Shown here: positions 63,901 through 64,000 of the stretch, in pieces
Layout: each line of letters begins with the position of its first letter
Numbering within the stretch: the stretch's first letter is position 1
DNA from: Rhea pennata
Lineage: Eukaryota > Chordata > Aves > Rheiformes > Rheidae
Assembly: GCF_028389875.1 (NCBI RefSeq)
Contig: NC_084674.1
Span: 11,999,501-12,063,500, forward strand
DNA length: 64,000 nucleotides
Reading direction: 5' to 3'
The notes under the pieces: model-generated
Told to the model about the DNA's origin: nothing
Databases searched by the model: none
What the model saw: the letters and a program-made list of their open reading frames with translations, nothing else
Program-made: the position numbers and the translations under genes

Positions 63901-64000
63901 CTTTTCTACATATTTTTAAACAGTCAGCCTAAATGTGTCTTATGAACATCAGTGTGCTTAGTATTGTACAGCATCAAATTATTATCCTTGGCAAACAGAT

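Larger units (their letters stand above)
49700..64000. other. Intergenic region beyond CFAP100; no gene supported
   Basis: Apart from a CR1 fragment at 53835-53982 and a (CAA)n tract at 60963-60986, this is unique sequence. The longest open frames (56011-56433 and 57228-57734) have no recognised domains and no splice context. By human order KLF15 should come next, but neither its triple C2H2 fingers nor its N-terminus occurs here, and no CpG island is apparent. It is probably 5' flanking DNA that may hold regulatory elements. Confidence 0.65.

Overview
The window is vertebrate nuclear DNA, most probably from a bird. The evidence is sparse interspersed repeats, compact introns, a decayed CR1 LINE fragment with the avian-type 3' end near 53.8 kb, a GC-saturated first exon, and GT-AG spliced genes whose products align with human proteins. 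A crocodilian or turtle cannot be fully excluded, and I do not name a species. Gene identities rest on recalled human UROC1, ZXDC and CFAP100 sequences plus a phase-consistent reading of every exon junction. No database was searched.

Layout. (1) 1-13,300, + strand: the 3' part of UROC1 (urocanate hydratase, histidine breakdown). Four terminal coding exons end at a TAA; the 5' exons lie outside the window. (2) 13,301-16,980: UROC1 3' UTR and intergenic DNA leading into a CpG island. (3) 17,242-29,149, + strand: a complete ten-exon ZXDC, encoding a ten-C2H2-finger transcription regulator of 925 residues, followed by a 3' UTR of up to about 2.1 kb. (4) 31,846-48,167, - strand: a complete CFAP100 (CCDC37) coding region in 14 exons, 595 residues, a coiled-coil axonemal protein. 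ZXDC and CFAP100 are tail to tail, with candidate poly(A) signals about 110 bp apart. (5) 48,181-49,700: the CFAP100 5' side, with a predicted non-coding first exon and a FOX site directly abutting an RFX X-box. (6) 49,700-64,000: no gene that I can support. By human order KLF15 would be next, but no KLF15 coding sequence is visible here.

The order and orientation UROC1 > ZXDC > < CFAP100 match the human 3q21 block, so this is conserved synteny rather than an operon-like unit. The three products act in unrelated processes: amino-acid catabolism, MHC II and myeloid transcription, and ciliary motility. I found no new enzyme system, mobile island, CRISPR array or RNA gene. The points most worth checking are the FOX/X-box element, a possible truncated ZXDC isoform from intron 6, an altered SUMO motif in ZXDC, and the tail-to-tail 3' ends.
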